A stretch of DNA of 42,959 bases from Pseudomonas sp. CAN1 (GTDB lineage Bacteria; Pseudomonadota; Gammaproteobacteria; Pseudomonadales; Pseudomonadaceae). The notes under the pieces were generated by a model that made no database searches, was not told the DNA's origin, and saw nothing but the letters and a program-made list of their open reading frames with translations. Position numbers and translations under genes: made by a program. The stretch spans positions 78,342 through 121,300 of the forward strand of contig NZ_JASMRU010000006.1 of the NCBI RefSeq assembly GCF_030462585.1, given 5' to 3'. Below, piece by piece: positions 33,592 to 42,137 of this stretch (position 1 is the first letter of the stretch; every line of letters begins with the position of its first letter).

Positions 33592-34635
33592 TCAGCGGAA
33601 AGCCGGCACCACGTGCTGGATGAACAGTTCCAGCGACTTCTTCTTCTCGGCGTACGGCAGGCTGTTGTCGGCCCAGAAGCTGAACTCGTCCACGCCCAGT
33701 TCCTGGTAGTGGCGGATGCGCGCGATGATTTCTTCCGGGGTGCCGATCATGGTGTTCTTGCGGATGTTCTCCAGCTCGAACTCCGGGCGCTCCTTGAACT
33801 TCTCCTCGGGGCTGGGCGGCAGCAGGCCGTTGACCGGGGTCTGCTTGTTGCCGAACCAGGCGTCGAAGGTGCGGTAGAAGCGCGAGATGGCCTCGGCGCC
33901 GACCTTCCAGCCTTCCGGGTCGTCGGCGGTGTGCACGTGGGTGTGGCGCAGCACCATCAGTTGCGGGCGTGGCACGTCCGGGTTGTTGGCCAGGGCGGCT
34001 TCGAACTTGTTCTTCAGGTCGACGACTTCCTCGTCGCCCTTCATCAGCGGGGTGACCATCACGTTGCAGCCGTTGGCCACCGCGAAGTTGTGCGAATCCG
34101 GGTCGCGGGCGGCGATCCACATCGGCGGGGTCGGCTTCTGGATCGGCCGCGGCGAGGAGGTGGCGGTGGGGAACTTCCAGATTTCGCCTTCGTGGGCGAC
34201 GTCGCCCTGCCACAGCGCCTTCACCACCGGGACCATTTCGCGCAGGTACTTGCCGCCGTCGCCGGCCGGCATGCCGTTGGCCATGCGGTCGAACTCGTAC
34301 TGGTAGGCACCACGGGCCAGGCCCACTTCCATGCGGCCGTTGCTGATCACATCGAGCAGGGCGCATTCGCCAGCCACGCGGATGGGGTGCCAGAACGGCG
34401 CGATGATGGTGCCGGCGCCCAGGTGGATGGTTTCGGTGCGCGCGGCGAGGTAGGCCAGCAGCGGCATCGGGCTCGGCGAGATGGTGTACTCCATGGCGTG
34501 GTGCTCGCCGATCCAGACGGTGGAGAACCCGCCGGCCTCGGCCATCAGCGTCAGCTCGGTGAGCTCTTCGAACAGCTGGCGGTGGCTGGGCTGGTCGTCG
34601 TAGCGCTCCATGTGCACGAACAGGGAAAACTTCAT
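33592..34635 (-). CDS. LLM class flavin-dependent monooxygenase
   Basis: 347 residues, a bacterial-luciferase-like TIM barrel. Landmarks: WIGEHHAMEY (41-50), VGLARGAYQYEFDR about 107-120, and the late TMIGTPEEIIARIRHYQELGVDEFSFW. Such enzymes use reduced FMN delivered by a separate reductase to add one oxygen to aldehydes, sulfonates, amines or related molecules. The substrate cannot be told; alkanal monooxygenase or nitrilotriacetate-type roles are family possibilities only. The start at 34633-34635 has GAGGTAAGCGAT upstream. An AANAANAA motif (AACAAGAA) lies 19 bases upstream, and box C 136 bases upstream. No flavin reductase gene is nearby. Confidence 0.9.
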   Translation of the reverse strand: MKFSLFVHMERYDDQPSHRQLFEELTELTLMAEAGGFSTVWIGEHHAMEYTISPSPMPLLAYLAARTETIHLGAGTIIAPFWHPIRVAGECALLDVISNGRMEVGLARGAYQYEFDRMANGMPAGDGGKYLREMVPVVKALWQGDVAHEGEIWKFPTATSSPRPIQKPTPPMWIAARDPDSHNFAVANGCNVMVTPLMKGDEEVVDLKNKFEAALANNPDVPRPQLMVLRHTHVHTADDPEGWKVGAEAISRFYRTFDAWFGNKQTPVNGLLPPSPEEKFKERPEFELENIRKNTMIGTPEEIIARIRHYQELGVDEFSFWADNSLPYAEKKKSLELFIQHVVPAFR

Positions 34636-34653
34636 ATCGCTTACCTCGAACCT

Positions 34654-34661
34654 TTCTTGTT
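34654..34661 (-). promoter_or_regulatory. Candidate Hfq/Crc (CA-motif) site in the monooxygenase leader
   Basis: On the minus strand AACAAGAA fits AANAANAA exactly and lies upstream of the ribosome site. It would put the monooxygenase under catabolite repression, as expected for a catabolic gene. Confidence 0.4.
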
Positions 34662-34770
34662 TCCGGCGCGGCAGCCGGCGGGAGATGCGCAGGCACGCAT
34701 CACTGCTTTGGGTGGTCAGGTGCGGCGGCTGGATGAACGGCGGTGCCCACACGATGGACCTGATGCATAT

Positions 34771-34785
34771 TGGTATACCATAATA
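34771..34785. promoter_or_regulatory. Shared box C, between monooxygenase and chemoreceptor genes
   Basis: TGGTATACCATAATA, identical to box B over all 15 bases. The flanks CATAT and ATATG add partial symmetry. It is 136 bases from the monooxygenase start and 53 from the chemoreceptor start, between these divergent genes. Confidence 0.75.
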
Positions 34786-34837
34786 TGGGATGTCTGCAAG
34801 GCGTTTCTGACCGGAGCAGACCAAGGGAGTACGAAGG

Positions 34838-36784
34838 ATGAACCTCAAACAAAAACTGATCCTCGCCTTTTCCACCATTGCCAGCCTGCCTGTGATTCTT
34901 GTCGCCGTTCTGGTGATCCTCAACCTGCGCGGCGAGGCGCGGGACAGTTTCATCGACGGTAGCGGTCGCGAAATCCGCCAGGTCGAGAACGCCATGCAGA
35001 TCTTCTTCGACGGCATCACCCAGAACGTCGAATACCTCGCCAGCCATCCGCAGCTGCTGGCGGTGGATGGCAGCCTCAAGCAGTACCTCGGCGCCGACGC
35101 CGCGCAGCATCCGGCCGGGGAGCTGGACAAGCGCGTGCTCGACCTCTTCACCGGCCTGGCGCAGAGCCACCCGGACTACGCCTACGTGTCCCTCGGCACC
35201 CGCGAGGGCGGCTACAGCTTCTGGCCGGGCGACGCCCAGCTGGCCAGCTACGACCCGCGCACCCGCCCCTGGTACCAGGCGGCCATGGCCCAGCCGGGCA
35301 AGACCCTGCGCACCAAGGCCTACTACTGGGCGGCGGACAAGGTGGTGCTGGTGAGCAGCGTGCGCACCTTTGCCAACCAGTTCGGCCCGCAGGGCGGGGT
35401 GGTCAACATCGACGTCTCGCTCAAGCGCCTGACCGACATCGTCAAGGGTATCCGCCTGGGCGAGTCCGGCTACCTGATGCTGATGGAGGGCGATGGCACC
35501 ATCCTGGTCGACCCGCACAACCCGGAGAACAACTTCAAGCAGCTGGGCGAGCTGGGCGGCGACTTCCAGCGCCTGGCCAGTGCGCAGAAGGGGCTGGTGG
35601 AAGTCAGCATCGGCGGCGAACCCTACCTCGCCAACGTCTGGCCCTCGGAGACCCTCGGCTGGCGCTTCGTCGGCCTGATCAAGGAAAGTGAAGTGATGAG
35701 CTCGGCGACTCGCCTGACCTGGGGTATCGCCCTGGTGGCGGTGATCATCGCGCTGGCCTTCGCCGGCCTCGGCTCCCTGTTCGCCGGCCTGGTGGTGCGC
35801 CCGGTGCGTGCGGTGGCGGCGGGGCTGGAAGGCATCGCCCAGGGCGACGGCGACCTCACTGGTCGTCTTGCCGTCCGTGGCCGCGATGAAACGGCGCAGC
35901 TGGCCGGCTGGTTCAATCAGTTCCTCGATGCCATCCGCGCGCTGGTGCAGAGCATCGGCACTGCGGCCGGCAGCATCCACCAGAGTTCCGGCAGCAGCCG
36001 CGAGACCTCCCAGGCGCTGGCCGATACCGCGGCGCGCCAGCGTGAGGCGGTGGACATGGTCTCCACCGCGTTCAACGAGATGGTGATGACCGCCAACGAG
36101 GTGGCGCGCTCCTGCAGCCAGGCGGCGGACTCCGCCGACAGCGGCCAGCGCCAGGCCCACGATGGCCAGCAGCAGATTGACGAGGCGGTGGACAGCGTCG
36201 GCCGCCTGAGCGACGAGATCGCCCACTCCGCTGATGCGATGCGCCAGCTGGAGCAGGACAGCAACGATATCCAGTCGATCCTCGGCACCATCCGCTCCAT
36301 CGCCGAGCAGACCAACCTGCTGGCGCTCAACGCGGCCATCGAGGCGGCGCGCGCCGGTGATCAGGGCCGCGGTTTCGCCGTGGTGGCCGACGAGGTGCGC
36401 GCGTTGGCGCGGCGCACGGCGGAATCCACCGGGGAGATCGACAACCTGCTCGGCACCCTGGCGCGCCGCACCCACGACACCGGGCGGCAGATGCAGTCGA
36501 GCCTGGAGGCGTCGCAGCGCACCGTGGGGTCGATTCGCGAGGCGCGCGCGTGCTTCGGGGCGATCCGCGAATCGGTGGACGTGATCCGCGACATGAACGC
36601 CCAGATCGCCACCGCCGCCGAGGAACAGCACCAGGTGGCCGAGGAGATCAACCGGCACATCAGCCAGATCCACCGCGACGCCCAGGAAGTCGCCGGCCTG
36701 GCAGATGCCACGCGGGGCGATGCGCAGACCCTGGGCGGGCTGTCGGATGAGCTGAACCGGCTGGTGTCGCGGTTCAGGACCTGA
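34838..36784 (+). CDS. Methyl-accepting chemotaxis protein with dCache sensor
   Basis: 648 residues. An N-terminal membrane helix (about 8-30), a periplasmic dCache_1 domain (about 35-285) with [12 protein letters not shown] (138-149), a second helix (about 290-315), HAMP ([23 protein letters not shown]), then a signalling coiled coil whose tip reads [18 protein letters not shown] followed by [15 protein letters not shown]. dCache receptors of this type bind amino acids, amines or organic acids. No C-terminal CheR-docking pentapeptide is seen. AACAAAAA at 34848-34855, within the first codons, fits the Hfq/Crc motif. Box C lies upstream, tying the receptor to the importer and monooxygenase regulon. 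Confidence 0.92.
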   Translation: MNLKQKLILAFSTIASLPVILVAVLVILNLRGEARDSFIDGSGREIRQVENAMQIFFDGITQNVEYLASHPQLLAVDGSLKQYLGADAAQHPAGELDKRVLDLFTGLAQSHPDYAYVSLGTREGGYSFWPGDAQLASYDPRTRPWYQAAMAQPGKTLRTKAYYWAADKVVLVSSVRTFANQFGPQGGVVNIDVSLKRLTDIVKGIRLGESGYLMLMEGDGTILVDPHNPENNFKQLGELGGDFQRLASAQKGLVEVSIGGEPYLANVWPSETLGWRFVGLIKESEVMSSATRLTWGIALVAVIIALAFAGLGSLFAGLVVRPVRAVAAGLEGIAQGDGDLTGRLAVRGRDETAQLAGWFNQFLDAIRALVQSIGTAAGSIHQSSGSSRETSQALADTAARQREAVDMVSTAFNEMVMTANEVARSCSQAADSADSGQRQAHDGQQQIDEAVDSVGRLSDEIAHSADAMRQLEQDSNDIQSILGTIRSIAEQTNLLALNAAIEAARAGDQGRGFAVVADEVRALARRTAESTGEIDNLLGTLARRTHDTGRQMQSSLEASQRTVGSIREARACFGAIRESVDVIRDMNAQIATAAEEQHQVAEEINRHISQIHRDAQEVAGLADATRGDAQTLGGLSDELNRLVSRFRT

Positions 36785-36839
36785 TGGAGGCAAGGGTTTG
36801 AGAGTGCGGGCCTTTTTCATCGATAGGCACTTCCGCGAG

Positions 36840-37055
36840 ATCAACGGCCCCTCACCCTGACCCTGGCTGCGCGCCCCGCTCCTCAAGCGGGAGAGGGGAC
36901 CGTTCGGCACAGGCTGTACCGTGGCGTCAGCCGGCACGGGCTGCCCCCTCTCCCTCAGGAGCTAAGGGGAAGGCAGCGGTATGCATCCTGCGTTAGCGCT
37001 CGACAGGGAGCGCGGCAGGAAGCGGTTCGCGGGCAAGCTCGCTCCTGCTATCGGG
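36840..37055. repeat. Dispersed intergenic repeat units
   Basis: CCCCTCACCCTGACCCTGGC at about 36848-36867 and CCCCCTCTCCCTCAGGAGCT at about 36943-36962 are two inverted halves of a pseudomonad repeat with AGCGGGAGAGGGGA between them; a GCGGGCAAGCTCGCTCC REP unit follows at 37030-37046. Nothing in the 331-base gap looks coding. Confidence 0.65.
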
Positions 37056-37069
37056 TTCCGAACCCAATA

Positions 37070-37096
37070 AAAAACCGGCCACACGGGCCGGTTTTT
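37070..37096. terminator. Bidirectional rho-independent terminator
   Basis: AAAAACCGGCC-ACAC-GGGCCGGTTTTT: a GGCCGG/CCGGCC stem with A tract on one side and T tract on the other, so it works for both the chemoreceptor gene and the convergent lipoprotein gene. Confidence 0.9.
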
Positions 37097-37115
37097 CATT
37101 GCCTGTGGATAACCC

Positions 37116-37505
37116 TCACTGCTGCGGGATCATCCCCTGGATGCGCTTGGCGAAGGCGTTCGCCAGCGGGCCGTCGGCGAGCAGCAGCAGATAGTCGTGC
37201 TCGGACTTGGCCGCCGGGGCGATCTGGTATTTCAGGGTGCCCGAGGCGACCTGGCCGACTACCGGCACGGTCAGGGTGCCGACACATTCCAGCACGCCGC
37301 TGTCCGGGTCCTTGTCGAGGATCGCCACGTCCTTCAGTTCGGCCTTGCTCAGGGCGTCGGACTGGGCGGAGAGCGCTCCGGCGAGGAAGACCTTCACCAG
37401 TTGGTTCTTCACGTCATCCGAGCCGCAGACCTTGGCCTGGTTGCCGCCGCAGGCGCTGAGCAGTGCAGCAGCGGCCAGCACGGCCGACAATTTCAACAGT
37501 TTCAT
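37116..37505 (-). CDS. Small lipoprotein of unknown function
   Basis: 129 residues. MKLLKLSAVLAAAALLSACGGN has a clean lipobox (LSAC, Cys19) with Gly-Gly-Asn after it, so it is probably sorted to the outer membrane. Two further cysteines (KVCGSD and LECVGT) could form a disulfide. The beta-strand-rich middle (TLTVPVVGQVASGTLKYQIAP) suggests a small sandwich. No family is recognised. AGGGTGGATAG precedes ATG. It ends at the bidirectional terminator. Confidence 0.8.
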   Translation of the reverse strand: MKLLKLSAVLAAAALLSACGGNQAKVCGSDDVKNQLVKVFLAGALSAQSDALSKAELKDVAILDKDPDSGVLECVGTLTVPVVGQVASGTLKYQIAPAAKSEHDYLLLLADGPLANAFAKRIQGMIPQQ

Positions 37506-37575
37506 CTATCCACCCTGTGGCGTTCCATGATGGCCATTGGATAGGAATTTGCCTGAAAAATTCCCTGCCACCAGC

Positions 37576-37608
37576 TCCCGTTTCGCCAGTGCATAAGCGA
37601 AACGGGAG
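37576..37608 (-). terminator. Hairpin after the 4HB-type chemoreceptor gene
   Basis: CTCCCGTTTCGC and GCGAAACGGGAG form an exact 12-bp stem around a 9-base loop, eight bases past the stop. No T run follows immediately (the first is 14 bases on), so termination is likely but imperfect. Confidence 0.55.
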
Positions 37609-37615
37609 TAGGCCG

Positions 37616-39238
37616 TCAGACCACGAAGCGCGCCACCATGCCGTTCAGGTCAACCGCCAGGCGCGACAGCTCCTGGCTGGCGGCGCTGGTCTGGGTGGCG
37701 CCGGCCGAGGTCTGGGTCGCCAGGTCGCGGATGTTCAGCAGGTTGCGGTCCACTTCGCGGGCGACCTGGGCCTGTTCCTCGGTGGCGCTGGCGATCACCA
37801 GGTTGCGTTCGTTGATCAGCGACATGCGTTCCAGGATCACCTGCAGCGAGGCGCCGGCCTCGCCGGTGCGGCCGACGGTACGCTCGGCGTGGGCGGTGCT
37901 GCTGAGCAGGGCGGCGACAGTGCGGTCGCTGCCGGTCTGGATCGCCGAGACCAGCTCCTCGATCTCACGGGTCGAATTTTGTGTGCGCTGCGCGAGCGAA
38001 CGCACCTCGTCGGCAACCACCGCGAAGCCGCGCCCGGCCTCGCCAGCGCGGGCGGCTTCGATGGCGGCGTTGAGCGCCAGCAGGTTGGTCTGTTCGGCGA
38101 CGTTGCGGATCACCTCCAGCACCTTGCCGATGTCCTGCGCCTGGTTGGCCAGGGTTTCCGCCTGCTGCGAGGCGGCGCCGACTTCGCCGGCCAGGGTGCC
38201 GATGGCGCTGGAGGTCTCGTCGACCCGTTCGCTGCCGCTGCGCGCGGCGTCGATGGCCTCGCGGGAGGCGGCGGAGGTCGAGGCGGCATTGCTGGCCACT
38301 TCTTCCACCGCGCTGGTCATCTGGTTGACGGCGGTGGCGGCCATCTCGATCTGGTCGCTCTGCTGCTGCAGCGCGCGACTGCTTTCTTCCATCACGCTGT
38401 GCATTTCCTCGGATGCCGAGGCCAGTTGGCTGGCGGAATTGCCGATGCCGCGGATGGTCTCGCGCAGGCTGTTCTGCATGTCCGCCAGGGCGTTGAGCAA
38501 CTGCGCCGGCTCGTCACGGCCTTCGACGCTGAAGCGCTGGCTGAGGTCGCCGCGGGCGATGGTCTGGGCCACGCGCACTGCCTGGGTGATCGGCACGACG
38601 ATGCTGCGGGTGAGCAGCCAGGCCAGCAGCAGGGTGAGGCCGACGCTGAGTACTAGGATCGCGCTGACTACCAGCCGGCCGCTCTGGAACTGCTCCACAG
38701 CACGGTCGGCGGCAGCGGCGGCGCCGTTGCGGTTGAGGTCGATCAGTGCGGTGAGGCGCTTGTTCAGCTCGGCGCCCTGCTGGGTGATGTTGCCGTTGAG
38801 GATGTGCAGCGCGCCTTCGTCGTCGTTCTGCCGGACCTTGTCCACCAGTTGGTCGACGAAGCCGAGGTAGCCGTCCAGCGATTGCTTCAGCTCATCGGTG
38901 CGCTGCTGTTCCTCGGCGCTGAGGATCAGCCGGCGGTAGTCGGCGAGCACTTTGTCCTTGTCCTGCCGTGCCTCGGTGATCAGGTCCAGGCTGCGCTGGC
39001 GCGCCACACTGTCGTGGTTGACCAGCAGGCGCATGGATTCCAGGCGGATGCGTGCGATGTCGCCCGACAGCTGGTTCATGTGGTTGATGCTCAGCAGCCA
39101 GTTGCTGTCGATCTCTTCCGAGGCGGCGCGCAGGGTCGAGAGCTTGTACAGCGAGAACACACCGAGGAACACCAGCAGCAGGCCCATGACGGCAAAACCC
39201 AGGGACGCGCGGCGGCCAATACTCATGCTTCTGAACAT
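37616..39238 (-). CDS. Methyl-accepting chemotaxis protein with four-helix-bundle (4HB) sensor
   Basis: 540 residues. Two membrane helices (about 12-31 and 190-210) enclose a helical periplasmic domain rich in heptads, of the 4HB_MCP type ([34 protein letters not shown]). HAMP ([22 protein letters not shown]) and a full signalling domain follow, tip [18 protein letters not shown] then [15 protein letters not shown]. 4HB receptors often sense small ligands directly or through binding proteins; the ligand is unknown. The start at 39236-39238 has AAAGGGA upstream; longer starts add shadow-like sequence. Not linked to box A-C genes. Confidence 0.9.
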   Translation of the reverse strand: MFRSMSIGRRASLGFAVMGLLLVFLGVFSLYKLSTLRAASEEIDSNWLLSINHMNQLSGDIARIRLESMRLLVNHDSVARQRSLDLITEARQDKDKVLADYRRLILSAEEQQRTDELKQSLDGYLGFVDQLVDKVRQNDDEGALHILNGNITQQGAELNKRLTALIDLNRNGAAAAADRAVEQFQSGRLVVSAILVLSVGLTLLLAWLLTRSIVVPITQAVRVAQTIARGDLSQRFSVEGRDEPAQLLNALADMQNSLRETIRGIGNSASQLASASEEMHSVMEESSRALQQQSDQIEMAATAVNQMTSAVEEVASNAASTSAASREAIDAARSGSERVDETSSAIGTLAGEVGAASQQAETLANQAQDIGKVLEVIRNVAEQTNLLALNAAIEAARAGEAGRGFAVVADEVRSLAQRTQNSTREIEELVSAIQTGSDRTVAALLSSTAHAERTVGRTGEAGASLQVILERMSLINERNLVIASATEEQAQVAREVDRNLLNIRDLATQTSAGATQTSAASQELSRLAVDLNGMVARFVV

Positions 39239-39392
39239 CGTGGAATTCCCTTTCTTCATCCAGTGTTGAGGCCCGTGGGCCCTGCCATGCACAGTGATGG
39301 CGCCGTGATATTACTTGGCGCCATTTTTTTGCAGCAGTGGCAAAACAGGACTAGCAGACGAAAAAACTGTCCGCTTTTGGAGGCGGGAGGAT

Positions 39393-39830
39393 TCAGACGA
39401 GCGTGAGCCAGGCCAGCACGGCGTAGCGGCCGACCTTGGCCAGGGTCACCAGCAGCAGGAAGCGCCAGAGCGGTTCGCGCATGACCCCGGCGATCAGCGT
39501 CAGCGGGTCACCGATGATCGGCGCCCAGCTCAGCAGCAGCGACCAGCAGCCGAAACGCTGGTAATGCCGCTGGGCCTTCTCCAGCGCCGCATCACTGACC
39601 GGGAACCAGCGTCGCCCGCGCCAGCGCTCTATGCCGCGGCCCAGCAGCCAGTTCACCAGAGAGCCGAGGACATTGCCCAGGCTCGCTGCCAACAGCAGCG
39701 ACCACAGCGGGTACTGGCCGCCCAGCAGCAGGCCGACCAGCACGGCCTCGGATTGTGCCGGCAGCAGCGTGGCGGCCACGAAAGCGGCGAGAAACAGGCC
39801 GAAATGGGCGGCCAGGGCGAGGCTGAGCAT
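39393..39830 (-). CDS. YqaA-type DedA-like (VTT) membrane protein
   Basis: 145 residues. The start FGLFLAAFVAATLLPAQSEAVLVGLLL with PxxSE, then GNVLGSLVNWLLGRG and the late WAPIIGDPLTLIAGVM, match the YqaA / SNARE-associated (VTT) family: re-entrant-loop membrane proteins, some of which move lipids. The substrate for this one is unknown. No good ribosome site precedes ATG at 39828-39830, but the family length supports it. Divergent from wspA with about 200 bases between. Confidence 0.85.
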   Translation of the reverse strand: MLSLALAAHFGLFLAAFVAATLLPAQSEAVLVGLLLGGQYPLWSLLLAASLGNVLGSLVNWLLGRGIERWRGRRWFPVSDAALEKAQRHYQRFGCWSLLLSWAPIIGDPLTLIAGVMREPLWRFLLLVTLAKVGRYAVLAWLTLV

Positions 39831-40033
39831 CAGGAGGCGGGATAGGTGATCAATGGGCGGACAGAATGAGAGGGACCGGCGTGCTAAAAATTCGGAATAA
39901 AGAGATAAGCATCCAGTGTCTGCGGATACTATATGTCCTATCTTGCTGATGATTTAGTAGGAATTTACTTTCGGAGCGACTTGCGCCGGAATACCTCATC
40001 CGTCGGCACGCCACCAATCTTCTGGGGAAAGCA

Positions 40034-41653
40034 GTGAAGAACTGGACTCTACGCCAACGCATCCTGGCCAGCTTTGCCGTTGTCATCGCGATCATGCTGC
40101 TGATGGTGGTGATTTCCTACACTCGCCTGCTGCGCGTCGAGGCCAGCACCAAGCGCGTCAACGAAGACGCCATGCCCGGCACCTACGCCCTGACCCAGGT
40201 GCGTTCGACCTGGACCGACAGCATCCTGCTGACCCAGGTGCTGGTCGGCCTCTCCAACGGCCAGGCGCTGGACGAGAAGCATCGCCAGGAATTCCGTGCC
40301 AACCATGACGTGCTGATCGAGCGCCTGACCCAGTACGAGCGCACCGTGCGCGACCCGCGCGACACGGAGATGCTCAACCACTTCAAGCAGCAGGTGAACG
40401 AGTACGACACCCAGCTCGCCGAAGTGCTGCAGCTCTACACCACCGACCGTGAAAGCGCGCGCAAGCTGCTGCTGGATCGCCTCGAACCTATGTGGGAAGA
40501 CGGCCGCAAGACGCTGACGCAACTGATCACCCTGAACAAGGAAATCGCCGACGCGGCGGCCGAGAACATCGTCAACGAGGTCTCCACGGCCAAGGCGATC
40601 ATGCTCATCTCTCTGCTGCTGGCCGTCGTCGCCGCGGCGGTGTGTGGGCTGCTGCTTATGCGCGCCATCACCGAGCCGGTGCGCCAGGTGGTGAAAGGCC
40701 TGCAGGTCATGGGCGGTGGCGACTTCACCACGCGCCTGGCGATGGAGCGCAACGACGAGTTCGCGGTGATCGAGACCGGCTTCAACGGCATGGCCGAAGA
40801 GCTCAAGGGCCTGGTTTCGCAGGCGCAGCGCTCGGCCATCCAGGTCACTACTTCGGTGACCGAGATCGCTGCCACCTCCAAGCAGCAGCAGGCCACCGCC
40901 ACCGAAACCGCCGCCACCACCACCGAGATCGGCGCCACCTCGCGGGAAATCGCCGCCACCTCCCGTGACCTGGTGCGCACCATGACCGAGGTGTCCTCGG
41001 CCGCCGAGCAGACTTCCACCCTGGCCGGCTCCGGCCAGCTGGGCCTGGCGCGCATGGAAGAGACCATGCACCACGTGATGGGCGCCGCCGAGCTGGTCAA
41101 CGCCAAGCTGGCGATCCTCAACGAGCGCGCCGGCAACATCAACCAGGTGGTCACCACCATCGTCAAGGTGGCCGACCAGACCAACCTGCTCTCGCTCAAC
41201 GCCGCCATCGAGGCGGAGAAGGCCGGCGAATACGGCCGCGGTTTCGCCGTGGTCGCCACCGAGGTGCGCCGCCTGGCCGACCAGACCGCCGTGGCCACCT
41301 ACGACATCGAGCAGATGGTCCGCGAGATCCAGTCCGCCGTGTCCGCCGGGGTGATGGGCATGGACAAGTTCTCCGAAGAAGTGCGCCGCGGCATCTCCGA
41401 GGTCGGCCAGGTCGGCGAGCAGCTCTCGCAGATCATCCAGCAGGTGCAGGCGCTGGCGCCGCGCGTGCAGATGGTCAACGAAGGCATGCAGGCCCAGGCC
41501 ACCGGCGCCGAGCAGATCAACCAGGCGCTGGTGCAGCTCGGCGAGGCCACCGGGCAGACCGTGGAATCCCTGCGCCAGGCCAGCTTCGCCATCGACGAGC
41601 TGAACCTCGTGGCCAACGGACTGCGCAATGGCGTCTCGCGCTTCAAGGTCTGA
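40034..41653 (+). CDS. wspA: Wsp pathway chemoreceptor-like sensor WspA
   Basis: 539 residues, GTG start at 40034 with GGGGAAA upstream. Membrane helices at about 12-31 and 185-207 bracket a helical periplasmic domain. After HAMP comes a Thr-rich segment ([24 protein letters not shown]) and the tip [33 protein letters not shown], which with the following wspB and wspC genes identifies WspA. WspA senses surface contact and feeds the histidine kinase WspE, which activates the diguanylate cyclase WspR to make c-di-GMP and drive biofilm growth. The gene overlaps wspB by 26 bases. Confidence 0.93.
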   Translation: MKNWTLRQRILASFAVVIAIMLLMVVISYTRLLRVEASTKRVNEDAMPGTYALTQVRSTWTDSILLTQVLVGLSNGQALDEKHRQEFRANHDVLIERLTQYERTVRDPRDTEMLNHFKQQVNEYDTQLAEVLQLYTTDRESARKLLLDRLEPMWEDGRKTLTQLITLNKEIADAAAENIVNEVSTAKAIMLISLLLAVVAAAVCGLLLMRAITEPVRQVVKGLQVMGGGDFTTRLAMERNDEFAVIETGFNGMAEELKGLVSQAQRSAIQVTTSVTEIAATSKQQQATATETAATTTEIGATSREIAATSRDLVRTMTEVSSAAEQTSTLAGSGQLGLARMEETMHHVMGAAELVNAKLAILNERAGNINQVVTTIVKVADQTNLLSLNAAIEAEKAGEYGRGFAVVATEVRRLADQTAVATYDIEQMVREIQSAVSAGVMGMDKFSEEVRRGISEVGQVGEQLSQIIQQVQALAPRVQMVNEGMQAQATGAEQINQALVQLGEATGQTVESLRQASFAIDELNLVANGLRNGVSRFKV

Positions 41654-42137
41654 CGCCGCCGCGGCGGGCAGGCTGTACCTGCAGTTCCGCCTCGGTGCGG
41701 ACCGCTATGCGCTGGACGTCCACGACGTCATCGAGGTGCTGCCGCTGCCCGCGCTCAAGCGTGTGCCGGAAGCGCCGGCCTGGGTCGCCGGGCTGTTCCC
41801 GCACCGCGGTGAACTGCTGCCGGTGCTCGACCTCAGCCAGCTCGCCTTCGGCCACGCTGCACCGCGACGCACCAGCACACGGCTGGTGCTGGCGCGTTAT
41901 CGCAGCGGGGAAAACGCTCCCGAGCAGCGCCTCGGGCTGATCCTCGAACAGGCCACCCACACCCTGCGCCGTGATCCGGCAGCCTTCCGCGACTACGAGC
42001 TGGACAACGGCAGTGCTCGCTACCTCGGCCCGGTGCTGGAGGACGAGCAGGGCCTGCTGCAGCGAATCGGCGTCGACCAGTTGCTCAGCGACGAAGTCCG
42101 TGCGCGCCTGCTGCCGGGCGGGAGCGAGCCAGCATGA
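41628..42137 (+). CDS. wspB: CheW-like coupling protein WspB
   Basis: 169 residues; CheW domain with [26 protein letters not shown] start, [18 protein letters not shown] and a late [23 protein letters not shown]. Links WspA to the WspE kinase. The start overlaps the end of wspA by 26 bases and the stop overlaps wspC as ATGA, so all three are translated from one message. Confidence 0.9.
   Translation: MASRASRSDAAAAGRLYLQFRLGADRYALDVHDVIEVLPLPALKRVPEAPAWVAGLFPHRGELLPVLDLSQLAFGHAAPRRTSTRLVLARYRSGENAPEQRLGLILEQATHTLRRDPAAFRDYELDNGSARYLGPVLEDEQGLLQRIGVDQLLSDEVRARLLPGGSEPA

Noticed and set aside
34700-36937. 745-residue frame antisense to the dCache chemoreceptor
   Set aside because: The chemoreceptor has a full set of domains; the opposite frame has no recognisable motif and starts within a repeat.
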